Assembly: GCF_000209165.1 (NCBI RefSeq)
Contig: NC_009043.1
Location: forward strand, 744,001 to 808,000
Direction of reading: 5' to 3'
DNA from: Scheffersomyces stipitis CBS 6054
Taxonomy: Eukaryota; Ascomycota; Pichiomycetes; Serinales; Debaryomycetaceae
DNA length: 64,000 nt
The notes beneath the pieces are model-generated. The model was given only the letters and a program-made list of their open reading frames with translations. It had not been told where the DNA came from and searched no databases. A program made the translations under genes and the position numbers. The first letter of the stretch is position 1, and every line of letters starts with the position of its first letter. Below are positions 46,568 to 56,797 of the stretch, piece after piece.

Positions 46568-47265
46568 ACGTGTACATATTAACATTTAGTGCGTTCTTCA
46601 TAGACTAAAGATTATGAACTAAATAGCATGAAGTTGACCTAGCTGTGAAGTAAGTTCAAGTTTTACCATTAAGCAAAACTTCTATGTAGCAACATAAAGA
46701 TTATTAAAGTGAGACAACTATGAGAGAACTCAAAAGTGAACTCCACTGGTCAATCCGTTATCTCCAGATAAAGAAACTATTTCCTCGAGAATCAATTTAG
46801 GAACAAAGGGGGGTACAGATGGGAAAGGATTATTGAGCTGGTTACAGTCGGAAGAGAACCCTTTTAATTGGCTACAAAATAATGGATTTATCGCTCTCGT
46901 AATTGAGTATAACGAGCAATTTTCCCAAAATGGCAGGCAAATAAAGTATTATATGCCCTTCAAATGTCATTTTCATTCGGTGCGTCTTGCCTTACATGAA
47001 ATCGTGAAACTCACATTACCCCCTAGTTCGTAACTGACAAATCGTACCATATTTGCATCTAATCCAAAGTATTTCTTATCTAAGCTGGACGCGCCGGCAT
47101 ACTGGGTCTGGAGTGCACAGCACAGGAATGGTGAACTCAATTGCCGATGGGGTTTGCTCGGGATATAATAGCAGAGAGCTAGAGTCACTTTTCTTGACTT
47201 CATCCACAGTTTCCTCTTGTAGATCAGTTTTAAAATCCTTTCTGAATTCATTCAAATTTCCGAGA
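46568..47265. other. ATM1 3' flank and microgene promoter
   Basis: 698 bases. There is no coding frame with support. It precedes the two-exon microgene at 47266-47691. Confidence 0.45.
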
Positions 47266-47691
47266 ATGTGCAAACCTATCGATTGTCCTACCTGCCGTAC
47301 GTACTATCTTGAACGTTGAGTTATAAGATTTGTTCATCCAGACTAAATAGCTAAGATCATGACCAATGCTGATCATCGCAGATCAATCTGATTGTTCTTG
47401 CAATTAACTGGGATCCTTCGGTTGTACCTGAGCTGACGAGGAATACCCTAATGGGTTTAGTAAATGTGAACGACAATCTGTTGAAGATCTTGCGAGCTAA
47501 TATAAGATCTCACATTTACACTTGTGACAGAAATACTAACATCTGCAGACGGCAAAACTTGGATGGGCTGTGGCCAACACATCGCCTACGCCATGAGCCA
47601 GTCTCCTAAGGATGCTTGGTGCAAATGTGTCTCTGCTAGCGGTGCCGTTTCTGAGTACCCACCAAAGGCAGGCGACGGAAAGAGTGCCTAA
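47266..47691 (+). CDS. Two-exon 57-residue Cys-rich microprotein
   Basis: Too short and split for ordinary ORF calling. Exon 1 is 47266-47296 (10 codons plus one base) and exon 2 is 47549-47691. The intron has donor GTACGT, branch site TACTAAC and acceptor CAG. Joining them in phase gives 57 residues with Cys at 2, 7, 10, 18, 35 and 37: an opening MCKPIDCPTC, a central WMGCGQH, then a WCKC motif and an EYPPKAG end. The CxxC pairs and CGxH suggest zinc binding. I recall similar small MCK...CGxH...CxC...YPPK proteins across fungi but no name or function. The fit of splice signals, phase and motif is strong. Confidence 0.82.
47297..47548 (+). other. Intron of the 57-residue microgene
   Basis: 252 bases: GTACGT at 47297-47302, TACTAAC at 47534-47540, CAG ending at 47548. 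It uses the same GTACGT donor as the NOG2 intron. I searched it for C/D or H/ACA boxes and saw no convincing snoRNA. Confidence 0.85.
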
Positions 47692-49551
47692 CCAGGTATT
47701 TGACTTTTTACTGTATTTTTCAACCGTTATTTGGTGTAGTTTTAACTCAACAAGTCTAGATGGAGTTGAGGGGAGTTTGGGATTTGGCGCAAAAAATCAG
47801 GGTTACACCATTCTAGCCTTTGCAGTTAATAAATGTGTGTCTACATGGAAAAGTATATAGCCGTTGCGTAGACAGTAGAGTTCTAGATTTGCCTATTTCT
47901 ATATGTCTGCAATGTGAACAAATACTAGATCTGGGATCTCGTACGCGATCTAATCAGAAAGATTGCAGATACTACAGGGGTGAAGAAGCCAAGACGAAGC
48001 TAAAATTAACCTACAATAACGGTAGCCCATCAAGCGAAGTAATCTAGACAAATGTGTAAATGTGTGAATTTCAATACTAGGCATTGGGGAGCAAGCGTAA
48101 ATTGTGTTCTCAATGGATTTAGACCAGAAGTTGGCTATTACCTTAATCCATCTGCAATGGCTATCAATCTACCGCCATGTACATTCCAGTCCTCATACAG
48201 AGGACAGAGGGGTGATTTCGGGTATACTCCGGATCTATAATCGCCAATACCGACAGGTACCAGACTAAGCTGTGCCCGCCTATTGGACTGGCTCCAACTC
48301 CAACTCCAAATAGACCTCGGTAGATTTGTCGTGCATAGCTCGGGGAGAGCTTCCGCCGACTCAACAATAGCCAGTCACATAGATAATGGGAGTTAGTACG
48401 TCAAACAAAGACTGGCGTGTAGGTAAGGCGCAGAGGAGATATTGTTGCGATTTATCGTGCCTGTAAGAGCCCGCCTATCACGGGCGTTGAGGCTAGCAGC
48501 AGTTGAGTGAAGAATGTAGATACCGCAGATTAGAAAGGGGTTGGCGATGCTAGTTCATATTCTCCGCTTGCCAGCCGGGCTTTTCGGTTTGTTCCCGCTG
48601 CAGAACGCACGGACACTAGCCTTGCTGGTGAGAATGGTAGCTCACCCCCTAATAAACGTCCAGTTTAGTGTCGTATGTGGATCCACTCCAGTGTTTGGAA
48701 TTAGACTTTACGTCTCTTTCAAGCTTCCAGGCCAATTCGGCGTCCTGTGACGCTCTCAACTGGGAGATAAACTATCCTTTAATGTTAATTGAGGCAACTT
48801 CTGCCTAACCTAATGTCCCCATCTCTCATAGAGTTACCCAACGTAATTTACTTCTCCTATCCGGCAACTCATTTAATTATTCTCCACCTCCTAAGACACT
48901 CCTGTGTCTCCAAATGCGCAAATCAATATATGTACCAGCCCGATTGGTAATGCTATGCACGATTACGGTCAGAGGCTCGGATTTAATGTTCACCAGTTGC
49001 TGCTGTCTCGACTCGAGCACAATACGCTGTTAAGAAATTAGGACCACCAACAAGGCTAAAGTCATCTACCTGCAATAAAGGCTTCATCTTGACCTGAAGC
49101 ACCTGTTGAAGTGCTACATGGTAGTAAGTCTACTTGGTGGAGAAACCCAATTATGTGAGTTCGGGATAGACAAAAACCCGACGGTTGTAACTTCTCTGTA
49201 GCTTTGTATATTTTTCAGATTAGCATATTTAAACACAAATAATTAAGTTCGTACATTTGCATTAAATAATAGTCTTTACATTTTCACATTTTTAGCCTGT
49301 ACACATAAAATTAAATACCAGGTGACAGAGCCAGTTGAAGCATTGCTACGGCTCTTGACATATATTGCATCAAATATATATTGGCACATTCTCCGGTCTT
49401 CAACTATTTCCAATAGTTCGTTCTTTATTTTTATAAAAACCTTTTTTTCAGTTCCCTCCTTTATAGCTATTGAGTAGCTTTTAGATAGTAAACTACTTTC
49501 ACTTTCACTATTACTTTCATTTAATTTTATTTCTTCTTAGAATTGCTCTCG
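47692..49551. other. Long gene-free region of 1.9 kb
   Basis: No coding frame above about 70 codons and no known RNA gene. From about 48200 to 49150 it is visibly more GC-rich than other spacers, with small hairpins such as GCCCG(48469-48473)/CGGGC(48481-48485) nested in GCCT/AGGC, and a CCAACT triplet repeat near 48293-48308. It may be a large promoter for the gene at 49552 or a decayed element. The final 350 bases are AT-rich promoter-like. Confidence 0.45.
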
Positions 49552-50625
49552 ATGAGCCTAGCTTCAGATCAAGTACCATATGACTCCAAGACTCAGAAAT
49601 TGAGGTCTAAATTAAAGCTTTTCAACAAACTTAATGAGCAGACAGAAGAGTCACACCCCTTACAAACCACTATAAGCCTCAAATTATCCAAATCCCTCAA
49701 CGGAAGTCCCATCACGACGCATCTGCCTTCGTTCAGTTCGCTACCATATGCCAATACTCAAACGCAGACCAATAATCCTCCTATTTCAGAGATTTATTCG
49801 CACCCACATAAATTGAATTTCCGACTTCGCTCCAACTCGCTTCCCAACTTCAACAACCACTTCCAAAGCAAACTCAGCCGTCTGAACCCTCGCCGTCGAC
49901 CGAGCCAAATGTCTAGCAATGGGCAAAGTTATTCTTCGTACTCATTGGTCCAAGAAAATCCAACCACAACTCCAAGTGACTTGAGTTCCGGTCATTCACC
50001 GACCTCTTCTGGCGATCGTAGGAACCGCTACAGTCCTTTTAACAGCGACGACAGTGACAGTATTATGCTGGACAACGATAATGACCTCGATTCCAGTCAC
50101 TACCAGCAACAAGATGCAGAGCTTAGAGATTTTTTAAAATCGCCATCCCCAAACGTTCATTCTAGTGTGAGCACAAGATATTTCACAGCGTATTCTACAG
50201 CATCGAGCGTATCCAATTACAAGGATGATGAACTTATTATGATTCCGCCGCTTCCCCCGGCCACGACCCAAACTTATAGACCTTCACTTTCTTCAGGATC
50301 GTCCTTTGGATCGATTCCAGAAAACGATAACGACATTCACGAAAGCGAAAACGAAAATGAGAATGTAGACAATGCAATCGAGATGCCCATTACGACTGCA
50401 CTGGTTGTACGTGAAAATGGAAAATTAACCCATTGCTTGTCTTCTACATCTGTTCACTCGTCAATGGCTAGCAACGTCGCTGACTTCAATACCAACAAGA
50501 AAATCAGCAGCTCAGTACAAAAGCAATCACCGAAGCTGCAGGAGGAGGACAACGTAGATCGTTTGGCCAACTCTATTCTCAAGGTGATCAATATCGAAGA
50601 CAAGGAAATAAAGTGGGGCATTTAG
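49552..50625 (+). CDS. Unrecognised Ser/Asn-rich protein
   Basis: Not recognised. 357 residues from the ATG at 49552; the frame opens at a TTG three codons earlier. It is low-complexity throughout: Ser, Asn and Thr rich, with acidic patches (ENDNDIHESENENENVDN) and a basic RRRPSQM site that fits protein kinase A. A possibly folded end follows (DNVDRLANSILKVINIEDKE). No membrane segment. About five CTG codons occur, so its sequence changes most under CUG-Ser reading. The 1.9 kb upstream region and disordered make-up suggest a regulatory protein. This is a guess. Confidence 0.65.
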   Translation: MSLASDQVPYDSKTQKLRSKLKLFNKLNEQTEESHPLQTTISLKLSKSLNGSPITTHLPSFSSLPYANTQTQTNNPPISEIYSHPHKLNFRLRSNSLPNFNNHFQSKLSRLNPRRRPSQMSSNGQSYSSYSLVQENPTTTPSDLSSGHSPTSSGDRRNRYSPFNSDDSDSIMLDNDNDLDSSHYQQQDAELRDFLKSPSPNVHSSVSTRYFTAYSTASSVSNYKDDELIMIPPLPPATTQTYRPSLSSGSSFGSIPENDNDIHESENENENVDNAIEMPITTALVVRENGKLTHCLSSTSVHSSMASNVADFNTNKKISSSVQKQSPKLQEEDNVDRLANSILKVINIEDKEIKWGI

Positions 50626-50700
50626 TACAGCAGCATACCAACTAAGCACCCTTTATGAATTTAATGGTACAATACATAATAAAAGGTATAGAATACAAAT

Positions 50701-50718
50701 ACAGATACAGATACAGAT
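50701..50718. repeat. ACAGAT hexamer microsatellite
   Basis: Three perfect ACAGAT units preceded by the near-match ACAAAT, in the 3' flank of the Ser-rich gene. Confidence 0.85.
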
Positions 50719-51055
50719 TCGGTTGTAAGAAATTTAATTACGAACAAACAATAAATTAACCTAGCTCTGCTTTATCGCATAAGGTGCATAGCCAGGACCT
50801 CAGGAATATATTATTGGTTATTATCAGGTGCCAATTTAAACGAACACAAATAGCCAGCGGCAGTTTAAATTAACTACAAAAATCTACCGGGATTTAAAAT
50901 TGCTAGCTAGACAAAATTTGTCCATTTTTAATTAAATGTTCTACTAAATTAGTGTAAAATGGCATAAAATTCGTACACCACTTGGTGAGGATAGGAGAGA
51001 ATTTTCATTTGGCGCCGATCTTTATACTACACATAATTTAATTCAACGCCTACTA

Positions 51056-51223
51056 TGCACCACAAGATGCACTTCCTGTTTGCAAATTGTGATAATACTG
51101 TGGGTATTGATATTTTCCCAACGACAATGATACTAAAAGGGGAACGGTGCCGGTACCATTGTCCACTGTGTTGTTCTGCACGCTGGAGTATTCTTCAATA
51201 TGATGGCTTTGATTTGGAGACAT
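51056..51223 (-). CDS. Possible small ORF of 55 residues
   Basis: ATG-started frame with a balanced, protein-like composition: His/Glu near the start, a hydrophobic VPLLVSLSLGKYQYPQYYH middle, and an end in SCGA. No relative is known to me and no upstream element stands out. A 28-codon frame lies 160 bases upstream on the same strand at 51386-51472. Kept at low confidence. Confidence 0.25.
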
Positions 51224-51602
51224 GATTCTAAAGTCGTAGAGCAAAAAAAAAATTGCTCAGGTATACGAAAATCTAGCCAATGCGCAAATGTATCATTTGA
51301 CGACTTTAGCTAACAATGTGGCTGTAGATTTGTGGCACTCCAAATTGACTTAAGCGAGACGGCCTAGCCCCCTCTCTATGTAATCCTAAATTAGTAGTAA
51401 AATGTCTTGAAGTTCACCGTCTGATAGCGTTTGTTCTCTATCTAAATATTCTAATATTTGATCGTCTAACATAATTTTCAAATATACAATAACGTCTACC
51501 CCTTTTTTCAGCTTCCTAACTTTTATGTACTGCTGTATAGGGGCTTCTATATACAAGAAGAGATTGTCTGTTTGATTTTATCCTCTAAATGTGCATCCGC
51601 CT

Positions 51603-54449
51603 TCAAGCTCTAAGCACTTGCAGGACCAAGTCGTCATAATAACCGCCGATCAACACCTTCTCTTCGTTTTCATCCTGTACCGCTTCAAGCAATTCTTGTA
51701 AACCGTGAGGAGGTAACGTCGCAAGTTTGTCCTTAACAAATTTTTCTCTCAATTCGACAAGTTCGGGATCGAATTGCATTATGGTTCCTAAGACCATCTT
51801 CGAAATGTTTGAAACCGTAATACCGATTTGCTTTGACCAATCGGAACCCTTTCTTAACGAACGTAATACCCACTGGTCGTAATGGAGCTTATACCATTGG
51901 AACAATTTAAGCTTGTCTTGTTTGGAGCTCTTGTACTGGAATCCAATCAAGCCTAACTCTATCATTTTAGCATCGATGTTGGTCATGACAAAGTTCAAGG
52001 TCTTATGAAGCAAATCGTCCTTGTGTACAAACGACAACGACGATACTGCTGTGGTTTGCAAATCCAGGTTCGTAAGGTCGGTATGCTCCAAAAGAGAATT
52101 GTTGGAATTCTTGACAAACTCTAAGACTCGCTTGTAGTCCTTCTGTGGGGCATTGTAGATCATTGTATTGAACATGGATGTTGCCAATTGTTTGGGAGTA
52201 AACGATTTGTTTATTCCCGAATTAACGAAATTCTTGAATAACTTTTTGCCAACTTCTTGGAAGTCTGAACGGTATACTCCAATTTGAAGAATGGCGTTTC
52301 TAACTTCCATTTCTACAGGATCGTAGCAATGACTATCTTTGAAAGACTGCAATTTGTCCCATCCACCAATTCTTTGGAACAAAGTGCTAACTAAGTTGTC
52401 AACCCATACCTGGAACTCAGTATATTTACTGAAATGCATCAAGTTTGAGTTGATTGTTTCTAAATAGGTCATCGCAACTTGTAATAAATCGTAGTCAATG
52501 TGTGATCTCTTGCAAACAGCTTCAATGATCTGTACTAAAGAAATGAGATCTTCTTTTGTAGTGCCAACACTTCCTAAAAGCTTTCCATAGTCATTGATGA
52601 TGGTAATCAAATCAGTCAGGGACACCTTATCAATGTTCTCAATGATATTGGCAATTAGTTTTGGGGAATACTTGACACGGTAGTAACCACTATGGTTGTG
52701 GTTAATATTGACTAATTGAGCCAAGGAAATATCCAATTCCAAAGTACGGTCTGTCATTATGATATTCAATACTTTCGATGAGCCCTTGTCATCTATCACC
52801 TTGATAAACAATGGGACATGAAAAGGATGGTCTTCTAAATTAACTTGGTCTGCCCTCAAATTGTACAAACATTGATGTTGTTCAAATAACAACTTGGAGT
52901 TGTCGTCATTGGTAGTAACTTGAACCAATGGAAATCCAGGGTATCTTAACCAAGAATGGACGAAACTCTGCAAGTCAATGGATGTCAACTCGTTCAATGT
53001 ATTCCAAATTTCAAATGCCTTGATTGACTTGTACTGATACTTTTTGATAAGTGCGCCGATTCCACGCAACATTCTCGTGTAGTCATCACCCTCACTAGCT
53101 GATGTTGGATCCCCATCTACATGTATGATATTTCCAATCATTCTTAATAAAATTATACCCTTCTCGTAAGCATGTGTATCAAAAATTGTCGATGTCAAAG
53201 AGTTTAATCCGGTATCTATTTTGGACATATAGGTATTGATGCTTGGGATTGAGAACTTGTCTTCAGCATAGAAGCAGTCTTGGTCAAGGAATTTTTCAAA
53301 TTCTTTGTCTTTTGGGTGAGAGTTATCAGCAACGTCAAGAATATAGTTACCGAGCCATGTAGCGAAGGATTCGTTCAACCACAAGTATTTCCAGTCATCA
53401 AATGTAACCAAGTTTCCTATCCATTGGTGGACAAGTTCATGTGCAACTATTTGGTCAATTTGTCTTAAAGTGGATGGGCTGGCTGTGCTTTCATCCACAA
53501 GCAATTGGTTAGAAAGAACAGTTACCAAGCCCCAATTTTCCATGGCTCCATCGTTTAAGAATGGAATAGAAACGAAATCAAGCTTTTCCAAAGGATACTT
53601 GACATCAAGCAAACTTTCAAGAATAGGAAGCAATTTCTTCATCAGTTTAAGAGCACGAATAGCATATCTGCTTTCACCAATACTTGTGTATACACGAAGA
53701 GGAAGATCGCCATATTTGTCTTCCAAGTATTCAAAATCACCGATTACAAATCCAAATACAGAAGGCGCAATTGGAGGAGAAGTTTCAAAGCTGAAAGTAG
53801 AGTTTTCACTCATCTCCAATGGCTGATTCAGTAGAAGTTTACCAACTGAAATTACTTTAAATTTGGATAGAGTAGTGATGGTCAACTTGATCGGAGTCTT
53901 GACGTGCAATTCTTCGATCAAGGGAAAGACCAACTTGGCAGAATGAGGCTGGAAGTGAGTAGAAAGAATATAATTGTTAGACTTTCCTGAGACACTGTCC
54001 AAATAATTAGTCTTGAACAAACCATGGGTTTTATCTTGGTACGTTTTGATGCTATTGATCTGCCCCATGTACGTAATGGAGACTTTCAGATTAGCGACAT
54101 CTACAATTTCGACATCTTCTGACGAAGAAAGAGTCACCTGACTGTTGATTCTGTCGTATTTAACAGTAAGTTTGACTTCAGAAGTGGTATTCAAAACTGC
54201 CTTGGTAATGACTAATTTGGATGCATGTAAAGATAATGAGAATTTAGTGGATGTTTGCAGTCTTTCAACATTATAAACGTCGTTCTCTTTCAAAAGAATG
54301 TCTAATTGACCTTGGAAGTTTGGTTTTGTATGGTTAATGTCCAATTTGAGTTCGTATAATGCCGGAACAAAACGGTTGGAAACCGCCAAAGATGGAGCGG
54401 ACTCGTCCTCTATAGCTATTGATTGTAACGTATGTAATTGTTCAACCAT
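51603..54449 (-). CDS. TMA108: M1-family metallopeptidase, Tma108-like
   Basis: Protein of 948 residues from the ATG at 54449; the frame opens at a TTG at 54503. The exopeptidase motif GAMENWG lies near residue 303. The zinc site HELVHQW with its third ligand in LNESFATW follows near 335-360, so the active site looks intact. A long helical ERAP1-like C-terminal domain fills residues 500-948. The substrate-binding region is unlike Ape2/Aap1: HFQPHSAKLVFPLIEE stands where they have MEPTDARRAFPCFDEP. Length and divergence fit S. cerevisiae Tma108, an M1 relative that binds nascent chains on ribosomes. An aminopeptidase of another subgroup is possible. Confidence 0.75.
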   Translation of the reverse strand: MVEQLHTLQSIAIEDESAPSLAVSNRFVPALYELKLDINHTKPNFQGQLDILLKENDVYNVERLQTSTKFSLSLHASKLVITKAVLNTTSEVKLTVKYDRINSQVTLSSSEDVEIVDVANLKVSITYMGQINSIKTYQDKTHGLFKTNYLDSVSGKSNNYILSTHFQPHSAKLVFPLIEELHVKTPIKLTITTLSKFKVISVGKLLLNQPLEMSENSTFSFETSPPIAPSVFGFVIGDFEYLEDKYGDLPLRVYTSIGESRYAIRALKLMKKLLPILESLLDVKYPLEKLDFVSIPFLNDGAMENWGLVTVLSNQLLVDESTASPSTLRQIDQIVAHELVHQWIGNLVTFDDWKYLWLNESFATWLGNYILDVADNSHPKDKEFEKFLDQDCFYAEDKFSIPSINTYMSKIDTGLNSLTSTIFDTHAYEKGIILLRMIGNIIHVDGDPTSASEGDDYTRMLRGIGALIKKYQYKSIKAFEIWNTLNELTSIDLQSFVHSWLRYPGFPLVQVTTNDDNSKLLFEQHQCLYNLRADQVNLEDHPFHVPLFIKVIDDKGSSKVLNIIMTDRTLELDISLAQLVNINHNHSGYYRVKYSPKLIANIIENIDKVSLTDLITIINDYGKLLGSVGTTKEDLISLVQIIEAVCKRSHIDYDLLQVAMTYLETINSNLMHFSKYTEFQVWVDNLVSTLFQRIGGWDKLQSFKDSHCYDPVEMEVRNAILQIGVYRSDFQEVGKKLFKNFVNSGINKSFTPKQLATSMFNTMIYNAPQKDYKRVLEFVKNSNNSLLEHTDLTNLDLQTTAVSSLSFVHKDDLLHKTLNFVMTNIDAKMIELGLIGFQYKSSKQDKLKLFQWYKLHYDQWVLRSLRKGSDWSKQIGITVSNISKMVLGTIMQFDPELVELREKFVKDKLATLPPHGLQELLEAVQDENEEKVLIGGYYDDLVLQVLRA

Positions 54450-56797
54450 AGCTCTATGAGTTGGACATATAAGATCTTTGTTTGCAAGTTTTTCGAGATT
54501 CAAACTGAAAAATTACTGCTGCAGAGAAGTGAAAACTGCATACAGTGGATAGTTGTGCGGTATGGCTTTACGTTTCCTGTATGTATACGTTAACTAAAGT
54601 TACTTTTCGCAGCCATGGAAAAGTTGCTCGAAAGAACCAACAGAAAGTAGAATTTTCAGCATACTTCAGCTTTTGGAATACGAGTCATAGTTTCAATTTT
54701 TCAGAGTTAGAGTTAGTCATCAATTTTAATAGAATGAGTCGCTGCTCGTGTACTGCATCTATAGTGTATTCACATATATTTAGACATTTACAAGATCTTT
54801 TTTCATTTTCAAGGTTGCCTGTATTTTCTTTTGTAAATTATCCCCATATATAGTGTATCGAATGATATTGTACCCTTGGCATCTTCTATTAGCATTCAAA
54901 TTAAGGGGAAATCCTTTTTTTTTACAAGACCACTTGAAATACAAGGCGCCAATAGCATTCTAGAAAGCATTCCATTTAGAAAATATATATGAACGTTGAG
55001 ATTAGTCAGAAAGAAGCAAAGAGGACTATCAAGGGAGAATAATCAGAGATAAGGTTGATTCATTGAAGTGGCGGTAGATGTCTTGGAGAACTTCTTGTCT
55101 GATAGTCGCTCATTGAATATGCCAGGGACTTATCTAGATGAACACATCCAGTTTCAACATTCACCCGATGGAACGAGCTAGTTTAAGAATTTCCTGAAAG
55201 AACATCTTAGCTGGAAGTAAAGGCAAGGACAACGAGGCTTGTCCAATTCGCCCAATTCGATGATCTACATGTAATTACATTGAACAATCCGAAGAACCTA
55301 CTCTATATTTCCATCGGAATTCATTCTTTTCCAACAATATGTCAAGGCTATCTTTGAGGAGTTCTTGAATATTCCGGTAGCAAAACTTTGATTTAGGGAC
55401 TAAGTCCTATTTCTCGCCAGATCCTAAACGACGTGAACTTGACTTGCTATCCTGGTCAAGTAGATAGCAGCTTTATAACAATGCCCGGTCATATCTAAGA
55501 AGTGAACAAATTCGCAGCCTAATTTACTAGACGCATACTGAAAAATACAGTACTGACGCACCTTCTCTGGTGACGAACGATCAGAATATCCGAAGTTCAG
55601 CACTGGATATGGTTTACATCCCCACGTCTTCCCATGGGAGACATAGTCAGTTTTTACGTGTATAATCCGGACTTCTCGGAGTTGTCTATTGTTGCCGGGC
55701 CAAGACAGTACCCCATAAAATCGCAGAATGTCTTACGGTATTTCCGGTTTGAGTTAGCCGGTCCGAGGCTGAAATGTTTCCCCAGGAAATGCGGGACGTC
55801 AAATTTTCAGATAAAGAGAATAGACAATGGCAGAGGTAGATCAAAAAGAACCGAAGTACAATAAAACTCGGACAATATAGGGTGTCGTATGGTACGATAG
55901 ACATACTGAAATATCACATCCGTTTGTAAGTTATTTCGTCCTGTGAAGTGTTTATTACCGTCTCCCTATAAGAATAGTGTCTATAGCCAGGTTTGGAGTG
56001 CAGAGAAAGTCCCAACAGATTTGAAGTGGTGCTAAACGAAGTCGAGCGTAGAAGCCTGTGATATCACGGATATAGACGTCGTACCAGTTCCGAGCCGTAG
56101 ATAAACGGCGTACGCAGCAGCTCAGTCAAAATGAAACGGAGTGGAGAGCTGACTCCAAAATGACTCTCTGGTTGAGGTGAGGATCTCATTTTGTCAAGGT
56201 TCAGCTATCCAAAACCTGAGATGCGGTGCAAAACGAAAATGTTGAACTCGCTAATTCTTCACGCAAAAGCAATAGCTGGGAGTCTGTACAGTATTACCGT
56301 ATCACAGCGAAGACATATTAAGGAGGAATAGCGGGCTTTGTATCACAACGCTACCCCCGTCCACACAGCCATTCTACCGAGCTGCGGATTTTCGCTGGGT
56401 GTACTCCGAGGGTAATTTCGTTTAGCACCGCTCACCAATGTGTAATCACTATCTAGTATATATAGACTGATATCAGCCGAATTGTTTGTCAAACAATTAT
56501 TTACGTCTTCTTCGTCTTGTAAGTTGTGTTTATCACATTAATGGCAGTCGCTCCAGTACTTCTTCACCGCAGCATCATTTTCTAGCGAATATATTCATTT
56601 TCATTTCGTCACATTCACATCGGACTATCGAAAATTCTTCACTATTTTTATCGGCCGCTGTGAAAAATATACTCGTACTAGTCAAAGAAAAAAGATTTCC
56701 AAAGCTTGATTTTTCACAGAAATAATCCAAGCAACCTTTTCTATTCTTCAGCTCTACAGCCACATTGTCGCCCACACAGATTGTCGCCGTTCCCCAG
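54450..56797. other. Long divergent gene-free region of 2.3 kb
   Basis: Between the M1 peptidase (-) and CAB1 (+). From about 55050 to 56420 it has mixed composition with no open frame above about 76 codons and no repeats that I could see. TATATA-rich sequence at about 56457-56465 and the T-rich stretch that follows look like the CAB1 core promoter. The 76-codon frame at 55634-55864 has no recognised relative. Confidence 0.45.

Larger units (their letters stand above)
50626..51602. other. Convergent intergenic region with two small frames
   Basis: 977 bases between the Ser-rich gene and the peptidase gene. It contains an ACAGAT microsatellite at 50701-50718 and two ATG-started minus-strand short frames, 51056-51223 and 51386-51472. 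The region is AT-rich. Confidence 0.45.

Noticed and set aside
48387..48830. Possible spliced microgene: ATG then GTACGT donor at 48396
   Set aside because: The only downstream branch-like words (CCTAACC, CTAATG) are imperfect and the joined frame gives no recognisable protein.
55634..55864. 76-codon ATG-started frame upstream of CAB1
   Set aside because: Length is within chance for the region, and composition and homology give no support.
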